NCBI RefSeq assembly: GCF_001010415.1
Contig: NZ_JPLE01000007.1
Location: forward strand, 1-64,000
Direction: 5' to 3'
DNA: 64,000 nt
DNA from: Xanthomonas pisi DSM 18956
GTDB lineage: Bacteria; Pseudomonadota; Gammaproteobacteria; Xanthomonadales; Xanthomonadaceae
In this document: one piece after another, positions 8,779 to 17,464 of the stretch
Numbering within the stretch: the first letter of the stretch is position 1
Layout: every line of letters begins with the position of its first letter
Position numbers and translations under genes: made by a program
Notes under the pieces: generated by a model
What the model was told of the DNA's origin: nothing
The model's database searches: none
Seen by the model: only the letters and a program-made list of their open reading frames with translations

Positions 8779-10752
8779 ATGCGGTATCGGTTCGCTACGT
8801 GGTGGCTGTTGTCGGGTTGGCTGTTGTCGGTCGGCTGCGCGTTTGCACAAACCGTGCCGACGCCTGCGCAGATCATGCAGCTGCGTAGCGTGGGCGACCC
8901 CCAGATCAGTCCGGATGGTCGCCGCATCGCCTACACCGTCGCCACCCCGCAGGCGCAAGGCAAGCCGCCGCTCAGCAAGATCTGGCAGATACCCGCGCGC
9001 GGCGCCGCTGCCGCAGTATCGATGCCCTCAAGCGATGAAGCCGACGACCAGCATCCACGCTGGTCTGCCGATGGCCGCCGGCTGCTCTTCCTGTCGACGC
9101 GGCCGTTGCCGGACGACGCCACCGGAGGCGAGCGACTGGCGCCCACCCAGGTCTGGCAACAGACCGAAGCGGCGGCACCGCAACTGCTGACGCGTTCGGC
9201 AGGCGAGGTCAGCGGCTTCTCGCTGTCCCCCGATGCGCGCCAGATCGCGTACCTGGCGCTGGATCCGCCCACTGCGCAGGCAGCGGCCGATACGGACGCA
9301 AAGCGCGATGCCGTACAGACCGAGCGGCCGACCCGGTTTTCACGGGTATGGGTGTGTGACCTGCAGAGCAGCAAGACGCGTGTGCTGACACCGCCCGGCC
9401 TGCAGGTGCACGACCTCGCCTGGTCGCCGGACGGCCAGCACCTGGCGTTGCGCGTGTCCGACGGCACCACGCTCAACGACTACTGGTACGCATCGCGCGT
9501 GCAGCTGTTGTCGCTGCAGGACGGCGTGCTTGGTGCGGTGTTGGAGCCGCATGCTTCGGCATTGCCGTTGCAATGGTCGCCGGATGGCAGCCGGTTGCTG
9601 TATGGGCAACTTGGCGAGCACGGCATGGTGGCGAATCTGATCGTGCACCACCTGCGTCATCAGCGGCGCGTGGTGCTGGCGCGCGACTGGCCCGGCACCT
9701 TGTGGCTGGCGCGCTGGCAAAACAATGGCAGCTTGATCGGCGAAGGATTGCAGGGCGTACGTGGCGTCTTTCTGCGCATCGATGCCGACAGCGGACGCTG
9801 GAAGCCGCTTGCCCGGCCGCAGATTCCGTATCAGGCATTCAGCGTTGCGCGCAATGGCGAGGTCGCCTATCTCGGCCTGCGCGATGACCAGCCTGCCGAG
9901 GTCTGGACGCTGCATGCAGGTCAGCTCGCGCCGCACAGCAGCACCAATCCGCAGGTCGCCACCTGGACGCATGGCCAAGTGCGCGAACTGAGCTGGACCG
10001 CGTCGCGCGATGGGCGAACGATCGCGGGCGTGCTGGTCACGCCGCCAGGCTGGAAGGCGGGAACGCCGTTGCCGACCTTGGTGCAGATCCACGGGGGACC
10101 GGGAGCGGCCTGGGCATCCGGCTGGTTGGGGTCCTGGCATGACTGGGCGCAACTGCTGTCCACCCATGGCTATGCGGTGTTCTTGCCCAACCCGCGCGGC
10201 TCGGAAGGGCAGGGTGCGGCGTTTGCCGAGCTGGCGCGCCACGACTGGGGCGGTGCGGATTTTCAGGATGTGCTCGACGGCGTGGACCAGCTCGAACGCG
10301 AGGGCGTGATCGATCCTGCGCGTCTGGCCATCGGCGGCTGGAGCTATGGCGGTTATCTGTCTGCATGGGCAGTGACGCAGTCATCGCGCTTCAGGACCGC
10401 CATCGTCGGTGCAGGCGTGGTCGATATCGGCGCGATGGCCTTGACCACCGATGTGCCCGATTACCTGCCGGGCTATTTCGGCGACCCGGTGCGCAACCGT
10501 GCCGACTACGACGCACACTCGCCGATACGCTATGCCGACAAGGTGCATGTGCCGGTGCTGATCCTGCATGGGCAGGCCGACCGACGCGTACCGCCATCGC
10601 AGGGCGACATGCTGTACCGCGCGCTCAAACTGCAGGGCACAGCGGTCGAGCAGGTGACCTATCCGCGTGGCCCGCACTGGTTTTACGAAACCGAGCATGG
10701 CGTGGATGTGCAACAGCGCGTGTTGGATTGGCTGGATGCGCAGCTGCGTTGA
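8779..10752 (+). CDS. Secreted S9-family serine peptidase (acylaminoacyl-peptidase/DPP type)
   Basis: A 657-residue prolyl-oligopeptidase-family hydrolase. Signal peptide at residues 1-25, with likely cleavage after AFA; a Cys four residues earlier makes a lipoprotein possible, but the lipobox lacks Leu. The middle section holds WD-type repeats of a beta-propeller (ISPDGRRIAY, PRWSADGRR, LAWSPDGQHL). The C-terminal alpha/beta-hydrolase domain has the nucleophile Ser522 in GGWSYGGYLS, a likely Asp in HGQADRRVPPSQG, and His in YPRGPHWFYE. It should cleave short peptides in the periplasm. It is not operonic. An ATG six codons upstream is possible, but the start used puts the basic n-region directly before the hydrophobic core. 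Confidence 0.93.
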   Translation: MRYRFATWWLLSGWLLSVGCAFAQTVPTPAQIMQLRSVGDPQISPDGRRIAYTVATPQAQGKPPLSKIWQIPARGAAAAVSMPSSDEADDQHPRWSADGRRLLFLSTRPLPDDATGGERLAPTQVWQQTEAAAPQLLTRSAGEVSGFSLSPDARQIAYLALDPPTAQAAADTDAKRDAVQTERPTRFSRVWVCDLQSSKTRVLTPPGLQVHDLAWSPDGQHLALRVSDGTTLNDYWYASRVQLLSLQDGVLGAVLEPHASALPLQWSPDGSRLLYGQLGEHGMVANLIVHHLRHQRRVVLARDWPGTLWLARWQNNGSLIGEGLQGVRGVFLRIDADSGRWKPLARPQIPYQAFSVARNGEVAYLGLRDDQPAEVWTLHAGQLAPHSSTNPQVATWTHGQVRELSWTASRDGRTIAGVLVTPPGWKAGTPLPTLVQIHGGPGAAWASGWLGSWHDWAQLLSTHGYAVFLPNPRGSEGQGAAFAELARHDWGGADFQDVLDGVDQLEREGVIDPARLAIGGWSYGGYLSAWAVTQSSRFRTAIVGAGVVDIGAMALTTDVPDYLPGYFGDPVRNRADYDAHSPIRYADKVHVPVLILHGQADRRVPPSQGDMLYRALKLQGTAVEQVTYPRGPHWFYETEHGVDVQQRVLDWLDAQLR

Positions 10753-10804
10753 ATCGCGGCGGTGCTGATCGGCAGGTCGTTCGTTGCTGCGCAGGACACA
10801 CTCT

Positions 10805-10828
10805 CTCGACTTCGACTTCGACTTCGAC
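10805..10828. repeat. Short hexanucleotide tandem repeat
   Basis: One CTCGAC followed by three TTCGAC units lies between two convergent genes. It is too short and non-coding to assign a role. Confidence 0.6.
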
Positions 10829-10940
10829 GCTGATGATCGTGCCATCCACGCATTGCGCTCCTGGGCCCCGGAAACGCTCCAGGCCAGCGTAGCGTTCGCC
10901 GGATCACGTTCGGCATTTCAGGTGCAACGCTGCGAGCGGG

Positions 10941-12329
10941 TCACTCGACCGGTGGCAACACCTTGCCCGGATTCAAGATGCCGTCCGGATCCAGCGCGGC
11001 CTTGATCGCGCGCATCGCCGCCAGCGTGGGTGCGCTGAATGCCTGTGTCATGAAATCGCGTTTGGCCACGCCGATGCCGTGCTCGCCAGAGAGCGTGCCT
11101 TCCAGCGACAGCACCAGCGCGAACACGCGCGGCAATGCCGCATGCGCGCGCGCGTGTTCATCGGCATCGTCCGGGTCGTACATGATGTTGACGTGCAGGT
11201 TGCCGTTGCCGGCATGGCCGAAGGCGACGATCGGCAGGGCGAACTCCGCCGCCAGCGCTTCCACGCCTGCAACCAGTGCAGGAATGCGCGACACCGGCAC
11301 CACCACGTCTTCGTTGATCTTGCCGGGCTTGATGGTGCGCAATGCGGGTGACAACGCACGGCGTGCCGCCCACAGTTTGTCGCGCGCGCTGCCATCGGCG
11401 GCGATGTCCAGGCTGATGACGCCCTCGCCATTGGCGGCATCGTGCAGGGCCTGCAATGCGTAAGGCAGCGTGTCGTGGTCGCCATCGGCTTCGATCAACA
11501 ACATTGCGCCAGCCTCGGGCACGTCGCTGCCATTGCGGCGCAATAACGCAATCGCACTGGCATCCATGAATTCCAGCATGGTCGGCGTGGTCGGTTGCGC
11601 CATGATGCGCGACACCGCCTCCGCAGCGCTGGCGGCATCGCGGTACAACGCGCGCAGCCCGGCCTGCGCGACGGCGCGCGGGGTCAGCTTCAAGATCGCT
11701 TCGACGATGATCGCCAGCGTGCCTTCGCTGCCGACCAGCAGATGGGTGAGGTCGTAGCCGGTGGAATTCTTGGTATACGCACCGCCGCAGCGGATGACGT
11801 CGCCGGTGCCGGTCACTGCGACCAGGCCGAGCACGTTGTCGCGGGTGGCGCCGTACTTCACCGCGCGCGGGCCGCCTGCGTTGGTGGACAAATTCCCGCC
11901 AACACTGCAGATCTCCGCACTGGACGGGTCCGGCGGCCAGAACAAACCATGCGGCTGCAAGGCCTGCTGCAGGTCGCCATTGAGCACGCCAGGCTGCACC
12001 ACGGCGCAGCGGTCCTCCGGGCGCACTGCCAGGATGCGGTTCATGCGCGCCATCGACACCACCACGCCGCCGGAAAACGGCACTGCCGCGCCGGTGGTGC
12101 CGGTGCCCGCGCCGCGCGCCACGATCGGCACGCCATGCGCGCGGCATGCCTGCACGATCGCCACCACCTCGTCGGTATCGCGCGGCAGCGCAACGGCAGC
12201 GGGCAACGCCCAGCGATGCGAATCGTCTTCGCCATAACGGCGGCGCGCATCGGCACCGGTCAACCAGCCATCGGGGCCAAGCCGCGCTGCCAACAGCTCG
12301 GCCAGCGGGGTGGGAAGTACGTCGGTCAT
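10941..12329 (-). CDS. FAD-linked 2-hydroxyacid oxidase/dehydrogenase (GlcD/D-lactate dehydrogenase type)
   Basis: A 462-residue flavoprotein of the vanillyl-alcohol-oxidase fold. The N-terminal FAD-binding PCMH domain includes ARGAGTGTTGAAVPFSGGVV (near 75-95) and the NLSTNAGGPRAVKYGATRD segment. The C-terminal cap contains GHAGNGNLHVN and the signature GEHGIGVAKRDFM. It probably oxidises D-lactate, glycolate or a related 2-hydroxyacid and passes electrons to the respiratory chain; the exact substrate cannot be told from sequence. The ATG at 12329 overlaps the stop of the upstream membrane protein gene by 4 bp (ATGA), which settles the start. Confidence 0.92.
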   Translation of the reverse strand: MTDVLPTPLAELLAARLGPDGWLTGADARRRYGEDDSHRWALPAAVALPRDTDEVVAIVQACRAHGVPIVARGAGTGTTGAAVPFSGGVVVSMARMNRILAVRPEDRCAVVQPGVLNGDLQQALQPHGLFWPPDPSSAEICSVGGNLSTNAGGPRAVKYGATRDNVLGLVAVTGTGDVIRCGGAYTKNSTGYDLTHLLVGSEGTLAIIVEAILKLTPRAVAQAGLRALYRDAASAAEAVSRIMAQPTTPTMLEFMDASAIALLRRNGSDVPEAGAMLLIEADGDHDTLPYALQALHDAANGEGVISLDIAADGSARDKLWAARRALSPALRTIKPGKINEDVVVPVSRIPALVAGVEALAAEFALPIVAFGHAGNGNLHVNIMYDPDDADEHARAHAALPRVFALVLSLEGTLSGEHGIGVAKRDFMTQAFSAPTLAAMRAIKAALDPDGILNPGKVLPPVE

Positions 12330-12865
12330 TGCGGGTGATCCTGTGGTGCGGCGCGCTGGATGCATCTGAATCCCAGCGCTGCGACGGTGAGCGGCAACCA
12401 GACCCAGCGCAGCTCGGAGAGCAGCGTGTTCAAGCCGCGCGCATTGAAGAACCCGTTGGCGAACGGAGAGACGCGAATCGGCCGCCACGGCGCGAACCAG
12501 CGCGCCTCGCTCCATGGCCACGCCAGCGCAACGCCGAGCCCGCCGGAGGTCATCGCATCCAGTAGCGGGTGCGATGCGGTGCAGACAAACAGCCACACCG
12601 CGGTCTGCACGACATCCGCACGCAGGCTGCGGTGCGCCAGTGCGCCGAGCAGTGCAACGACGCTGGCGAACAACACAGAATGGCTGGCACCGCGGTGGCC
12701 AAACGCATCGGCATACGGAACGTGCAACGCAAACGCCAGCACATCCGCATCGGGAAGCATCGCCGCCACGATGCCGGCAGCGAGCAGGCGCGGGGAAATG
12801 CGTCCGCGCTCGCTGGCGCACCAAAGCGCCAGTGGCACTGCGGCGTGGGTCAGGATGGTCGGCAT
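12326..12865 (-). CDS. YdjM-like membrane-bound metal-dependent hydrolase (DUF457 family)
   Basis: A 179-residue protein with several hydrophobic helices and the conserved histidine pattern of the DUF457/YdjM family: H6 near the start (MPTILTHAAVPLAL), DAD in MLPDADVLAF, HRGASHSVLF, and ASHPLLDAMTSGG. These His/Asp residues are thought to bind a metal in an inner-membrane hydrolase of unknown substrate. It is 29 bp downstream of yraN and overlaps the FAD oxidase gene by 4 bp, so it belongs to the lpoA-yraN transcription unit. Confidence 0.88.
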   Translation of the reverse strand: MPTILTHAAVPLALWCASERGRISPRLLAAGIVAAMLPDADVLAFALHVPYADAFGHRGASHSVLFASVVALLGALAHRSLRADVVQTAVWLFVCTASHPLLDAMTSGGLGVALAWPWSEARWFAPWRPIRVSPFANGFFNARGLNTLLSELRWVWLPLTVAALGFRCIQRAAPQDHPQ

Positions 12866-12894
12866 CGAGCCTCGTCAGTCGAGCTTGTGAACAC

Positions 12895-13263
12895 TCAGCA
12901 ATCGTCGGCGCGGAAGGCGTCGCGGATCCAGTGCAGTACCGGCGGCTCGCCGCTGGCCTCGACCACATCGAAGCGACACGGTAGCGCTGCCAAGGCAGGA
13001 TGAGAGGCAAGAAACAACTGCGCCGCCAACACCAGCTTGCGGCGCTTGCGGATATCCACCGAGGCCGCGCCGCCGCCGAAGCGGGTGTCGCGGCGGTAAC
13101 GCACTTCCACAAACACCAGCGCCGGCCCGTCGCGCATCACCAGATCCAGTTCGCCGCCGCGGTAGTTGGCGTTGCCCACCACCAGGTGCAAGCCGGCCTG
13201 CTCCAGCAGGACGCGCGCGGCCGCTTCCACGGCCGCACCACGTTGCTGGCGCACTGCCGGCAC
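12895..13263 (-). CDS. yraN: YraN family nuclease-fold protein (UPF0102)
   Basis: A 122-residue protein of the UPF0102 family, which has a restriction-endonuclease-like fold related to Holliday junction resolvases. The core motif is seen as [21 protein letters not shown], preceded by [17 protein letters not shown]. Its cellular role is not settled. It starts 3 bp after the lpoA stop, matching the conserved rsmI-lpoA-yraN gene order of gammaproteobacteria. Confidence 0.94.
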   Translation of the reverse strand: MPAVRQQRGAAVEAAARVLLEQAGLHLVVGNANYRGGELDLVMRDGPALVFVEVRYRRDTRFGGGAASVDIRKRRKLVLAAQLFLASHPALAALPCRFDVVEASGEPPVLHWIRDAFRADDC

Positions 13264-13266
13264 GGC

Positions 13267-14997
13267 TCAGCGGCCGTCGGCGATCGGCACCGGGCGGCCA
13301 CCGTTGAAGGTGGACCAGGCCGGCGTGCGCAGCACATTGCCGAAGCCGTCCAGGTGCAAGGTGCCGGTGGCGCCACGCAGGCCGCCATCGGTACCGGTGG
13401 CGAGCTTTTCCAGATACGCACTGATCTTCCAGGCGTCATAGCCGAACGCGAACAGGCGTGCGGCCGGGCCGCGCGCGCTCGGCAGGGTGCTGGCGACCTG
13501 GCTGGCCGCCGGCAGGCCGGAGACGCCGAGCGCGGTCCAGGTTTCGCTGGGGTAGACGATGCCGTCCAGCGCCAGGTCGTCTTCGACCTTGCCGGTGCCG
13601 GCGACCAGCTGCGAGGTGCCCACGCGCGACTTGCCGGCAAACCCGCTCAACGCCAGCTGCGGTGCCAGCGCGCGTGCGGTGTTGCCGCGCACTGCCAGGA
13701 ACACCGCATCGGCAGTGCCGTAGGTGCGCAGCTGCGCGCCGATGTCGCCCGGTGCATCGGCCACGCTGATGCTGCCGGCGACAGTGCCGCCTCGTTCGGT
13801 GAAGCGGTCGCGGAAGGCCTTGATGGTGCGCTTGCCGTTGTCGTCGCCGGTGCCCACGATCAGCACGTTGCGGCGTTCGCGCGCGAGCAGGTATTCGGCG
13901 GCCATGATGCCGTCGTCTTCCGGTGCCAGCGAGAAGCCCGCGCTGCCGCTGGGCGGCGCCTTGTTGTCGGTGGGACGGTTGAGCGCCAGCACCGGCACGG
14001 CAAGCTGGCCGCGCGCGAACAACGCACTGACTTCGTCGCGGCCCAGCGGGCCGACCACGTAATCGACACCGGCGCTCACCGCCTTGTCGTAGGCGGCATT
14101 GGCACCGGCAGCGGTGCCGGCGGTATCGAAGAACTGCACCTCCGGGCGACGGCGGGTTTCGGCGTAGTAGCCAGCCAGCAGCCCGTCGCGCACCGGCGCG
14201 GCGGCGGTGGCCAGGTTGCCGGTGAGCGGCAGCAGCACGGCCAGCTTGATCGGCGGGCGATAGCCATCGCGCTCGGCGGGCGGCCGCTTGCTGGTGTCGA
14301 AGCCCCACTGCGCATCGCGATCGAACGCGCGCGGCAGCGCCAGCCCGCGGCTGATCAACGCGCGGCCGGCGAAGTTGTACAGCGGGTCGCCGGCTGGCAG
14401 CGCGGCAGTACGGCCCTTGAGCGTGGCATCGTCCAGCGCTGCCAGCAGACGCACGATGGCGCGCTGGTTTTCGCTACGGGGCGTGCCGGTCAGGCTGGCA
14501 TCGGCGCGTGCACGGTCGGCGGCGGCGCCGAACAGGTCGCCGGTGGCTTCCAGCGCAGCGGCGCGTGCCAGCAGCCAGCGCGTCTGCAGCGGCTGCGTCA
14601 GCCCTTGCGGGCTATCGCCCAAGGCCTGCAACGCCTGCGCACCTTGCTTGTCGATCACCGCCAGCTCGCCGGTCAGCAGCCCGAAGCGGGCACGTTCTTC
14701 CCCGCTCAGATGGCGTGCATTGACCTGTGCCAGCAGCGTCCGTGCACGGGCATCGTCGCCGGCGTCGTGCCAGCCGAACGCGGCGGCCGCCAGCAGACGG
14801 CTGCGCTGCGCACCGCTGGCACCGGCAGCTTCGGCTTCCAGCTGCTGCGCCGCTTCGCGCGGCTTGCCCTGGTCCAGCAACGCCAGCGCCGCGCTCTGCG
14901 TCGGCGAGGCGGTCTGGGTGACGCTGCTGGTGGCGCAACCGGCCGCCAGCATGACCAGTACCGACAGGGCGGAGATCCTTGCAACACGCTTGTTCAT
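13267..14997 (-). CDS. lpoA: LpoA, outer-membrane lipoprotein activator of penicillin-binding protein
   Basis: A 576-residue lipoprotein. The signal peptide ends in the lipobox LAAGC (Cys about residue 22), which fixes the start at this ATG rather than the longer frame. The N-terminal half is helical and TPR-like; the C-terminal half (about 260-576) is a periplasmic-binding-protein fold with segments such as AVLLPLTGNLATAAAPVRDG and VDYVVGPLGRDEVSALF. LpoA reaches from the outer membrane to stimulate PBP1A during peptidoglycan synthesis. It is divergent from rsmI (82 bp apart). A TAGAAT hexamer at 15050-15055 on this strand could be its -10. Confidence 0.95.
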   Translation of the reverse strand: MNKRVARISALSVLVMLAAGCATSSVTQTASPTQSAALALLDQGKPREAAQQLEAEAAGASGAQRSRLLAAAAFGWHDAGDDARARTLLAQVNARHLSGEERARFGLLTGELAVIDKQGAQALQALGDSPQGLTQPLQTRWLLARAAALEATGDLFGAAADRARADASLTGTPRSENQRAIVRLLAALDDATLKGRTAALPAGDPLYNFAGRALISRGLALPRAFDRDAQWGFDTSKRPPAERDGYRPPIKLAVLLPLTGNLATAAAPVRDGLLAGYYAETRRRPEVQFFDTAGTAAGANAAYDKAVSAGVDYVVGPLGRDEVSALFARGQLAVPVLALNRPTDNKAPPSGSAGFSLAPEDDGIMAAEYLLARERRNVLIVGTGDDNGKRTIKAFRDRFTERGGTVAGSISVADAPGDIGAQLRTYGTADAVFLAVRGNTARALAPQLALSGFAGKSRVGTSQLVAGTGKVEDDLALDGIVYPSETWTALGVSGLPAASQVASTLPSARGPAARLFAFGYDAWKISAYLEKLATGTDGGLRGATGTLHLDGFGNVLRTPAWSTFNGGRPVPIADGR

Positions 14998-15079
14998 TTC
15001 AGATCCATTGGACAGGGGCCGCCAGGGCGGTCCGTTGAAAACCGCTACGATTCTACCCTTTGCCCCCGGAAGACCGCTG

Positions 15080-15901
15080 ATGATGTCCCCTGGAACCCTG
15101 CACGTGGTCGCCACGCCGATCGGCAACCTGGCCGACCTGTCGCCGCGCGCGCAGGAGGTGTTGCGTGGCGTGGCCGCGATCTGCGCCGAAGACACCCGCC
15201 ACACCCGCCAATTGCTCAGTCATTTCGGCATCGACCGCCCGTTGCTGGCCCTGCACGACCACAACGAAGAGGCGATGTCCGAGCGCATCGTGGCGCGCCT
15301 GCGCGAGGGCGACTCGCTGGCCATCGTCAGCGACGCCGGTACCCCGCTGGTCAGCGACCCCGGCTTCAAGCTGGTGCGCGCCGCCCGCGTCGCCGGCATC
15401 AAGGTCAGCCCGGTGCCGGGCGCCTGCGCGGCGATCGCCGCCCTCAGCGTCGCCGGCCTGCCCAGCGACCGCTTCGGCTTCGAGGGATTTCTGCCGGCCA
15501 AGAGTGCCGCCCGCCGCGAGCGGCTGGCGCACCTGGCCGGGGAAACCCGCACCCTGGTGTTCTACGAGTCCTCGCACCGCATCGTCGAGTCGCTGGCCGA
15601 CCTGCGCGGGGCCTTCGGCGACGAGCGCCCGGCGGTGATCGCCCGCGAGCTGACCAAGCTGTTCGAAACCGTGCTCGACGGCAGCCTGGCCGAGCTGCAG
15701 GCCAGGGTCGAAGCCGACGACAACCAGCGCAAGGGCGAGTTCGTGGTGATGGTGCAGGGCGCCGCCGACGCCGCCGACGGCCAGTTGGCCGAGGGGCGCC
15801 GCGTCTACGCCAAACTCGCCGAACACCTGCCGCCTTCCACCGCCGCCAAGCTGGCCGCCGAGCTGACCGGTGCGCCACGCAAGGCCTTGTATGGCGGCTA
15901 G
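15080..15901 (+). CDS. rsmI: RsmI, 16S rRNA 2'-O-ribose methyltransferase (C1402)
   Basis: A 273-residue SAM-dependent methyltransferase of the tetrapyrrole-methylase fold. Motifs are LHVVATPIGNLADLSPRA at the start, CAEDTRHTRQLL, the glycine-rich SDAGTPLVSDPGFKLV and PGACAAIAALSVAGLP. It methylates the ribose of C1402 in 16S rRNA. Two ATGs sit side by side (15080 and 15083), and either may be used. It is divergent from lpoA, as in E. coli. Confidence 0.96.
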   Translation: MMSPGTLHVVATPIGNLADLSPRAQEVLRGVAAICAEDTRHTRQLLSHFGIDRPLLALHDHNEEAMSERIVARLREGDSLAIVSDAGTPLVSDPGFKLVRAARVAGIKVSPVPGACAAIAALSVAGLPSDRFGFEGFLPAKSAARRERLAHLAGETRTLVFYESSHRIVESLADLRGAFGDERPAVIARELTKLFETVLDGSLAELQARVEADDNQRKGEFVVMVQGAADAADGQLAEGRRVYAKLAEHLPPSTAAKLAAELTGAPRKALYGG

Positions 15902-16060
15902 GTGTGCTGTTGCAGGAGGCACGTTGACGTGCACTGGGATTTTTCTCGGTAAGGCCTCTCGCGCCCGGGTGCGCTCCTACGGGCAACTGCGGGCCTACCG
16001 GCAATGGCGGGGCTGGCAGCGCTGCGCCGTTCTGCAAGGGGGGCGATAGCGTATAGTGCG
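15902..16060. other. rsmI-rnpB intergenic region with a short hairpin and REP-like sequence
   Basis: GCACGT and ACGTGC (15919-15932) form a short perfect hairpin followed by a T-run and may end rsmI transcription weakly. The segment CGCGCCCGGGTGCGCTC at about 15960 recurs near 62904 upstream of ppc, suggesting a dispersed REP-like element. Confidence 0.4.
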
Positions 16061-16064
16061 CCCC

Positions 16065-16493
16065 GGCGGAGTCGGCCAGACAGTCGCGTCACTCGCAAGG
16101 GTGCCGAGGAAAGTCCGGGCTCCATAGGGCAAGGTGCCAGGTAACGCCTGGGCGGCGCAAGCCGACGGAAAGTGCAACAGAAAGATACCGCCTACGTCCC
16201 TCGTCACCCCTCTGCCGCCACTGAAACGTGTCGGCGATGCCCAGCATCGCCAAGTGCGTTCGGAGGTCGCAGGGGGGGGGCGAGGGGCCGGTAAGGGTGA
16301 AATGGTGCGGTAAGAGCGCACCGCGAGTCCGGTAACGGACCGGCACGGCAAACCCCACCTGGAGCAAGACCAAATAGGGATCCATTGGCGTGGCCCGCGC
16401 TGGATCCGGGTAGGTTGCTTGAGCGCTGCGGTGACGTAGCGCCTAGACGAATGACTGTCCACGACAGAACCCGGCTTATCGGCCGGCTCCGCC
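16065..16493 (+). ncRNA. rnpB: RNase P RNA component (class A)
   Basis: The catalytic RNA that removes 5' leaders from tRNA precursors. Terminal helix P1 is visible: GGCGGAGTCGGCC at the 5' end pairs with GGCCGGCTCCGCC at the 3' end. Conserved core pieces are GAGGAAAGTCCGGGCTCC, the AAGCCGACGGAAAGTGCAAC segment, GGTAAGGGTGAAATGGTGCG, GGCAAACCCCACC and GAATGACTGTCCACGACAG. A long peripheral stem (about 16195-16287) contains CCCTCG and CGAGGG arms and a run of nine Gs. A TATAGT hexamer at 16052-16057 is a good -10. Exact ends are estimated from P1. Confidence 0.95.
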
Positions 16494-16689
16494 ACCTTTC
16501 GTTTGGGCGTACGCCTTTATCGAAAGCGCCCACGCTTCGTATTGCAGCGCCCACGCTTCGTATCGCCGATGGCGGTACAAAACGCGGGTCCCGCTCCGGG
16601 CATGCCAGAACCCCCGCAGTCGCCGCCGCGCCCCTTGACTCAAGGGGGCTTGCACCTGGCTGCCCTGCTGGAGCGTCGGGTTTCAGAGA

Positions 16690-17420
16690 TACCTGCCTTC
16701 CATCGCTTGCGGGGGAAGGTGCCCGCAGGGCGCATGGGGGCAGTGCGGGAATGCGTGGCGGGCCCCCTCATCCGGCGCTGCGCGCCACCTTCTCCCGCAG
16801 GCGGGCGAAGGGGAGCGAGGCGGCTGCCTTCTCCCGGCTTACGTGAAAGACGGCAGTCCCAGAACCCGGGAGTTCAGTAGGGATGTGCCTTCCACCGCTT
16901 GCGGGGGAAGGTGCCCGAAGGGCGGATGGGGGCAGTGCGGGAATGCGTGGCGGGCCCCCCTCATCCGGCGCTGCGCGCCACCTTCTCCCGCAGGCGGGAG
17001 AAGAGAGCGAGGCGGCTGCCTTCTCCCGGCTTACGGGAAAGAGGGCAGCCCCAGAACCCGGGAGTTCCGGAGAGATGTGCCTTCCACCGCTTGCGGGGGA
17101 AGGTGCCCGCAGGGCGGATGGGGGCATCGCGGGAATGCGTGGCGGCCCCTCATCCGGCGCTGCGCGCCACCTTCTCCCGCAGGCGGGAGAAGGAGAACGA
17201 GGCGGCTGCCTTCTCCCGGCTTACGGGAAAGAGGGCAATCCCGGAACCAGGAGTTCCGTGGGGATGTGCCTTCCACCGCTTGCGGGGGAGGGTGCCCGCA
17301 GGGCGGATGGGGGCATCGCGGGAATGCGTGGCGGGCCCCCTCATCCGGCGCTGCGCGCCACCTTCTCCCGCTTGCGGGAGAAGAGAGCGAGGCGGTCTGC
17401 CTCCTCCCGGCTTACGGGGA
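16690..17420. repeat. Four-copy tandem repeat, period about 190 bp
   Basis: The landmark TGCCTTCCA(T/C)CGCTTGCGGGGG starts at 16694, 16886, 17078 and 17267, giving periods of 192, 192 and 189 bp. Each unit also carries CCTCATCCGGCGCTGCGCGCC followed by ACCTTCTCCCGC and a complementary GGCGGGAGAAG, so every unit can fold into several hairpins. Long open frames cross the array in more than one phase, but they only reflect a period divisible by three and a lack of stops. No gene is called here. Confidence 0.9.
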
Positions 17421-17464
17421 TCGATACGCGGGCCTGGCCCGGTGTCTCTGGCCTCGTCGCCCCG

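Noticed and set aside
8779-8865. Lipoprotein signal on the first S9 peptidase
   Set aside because: The Cys near the cleavage site is preceded by SVG without the Leu at -3, so an ordinary signal peptidase I site after AFA is more likely.
13000-15927. 975-codon plus-strand frame antisense to lpoA
   Set aside because: Shadow of lpoA and of rsmI in another phase; no domains.
16690-17420. Possible CRISPR array
   Set aside because: Units are about 190 bp and nearly identical throughout, with no 20-40 bp repeats separated by unique spacers and no cas genes.
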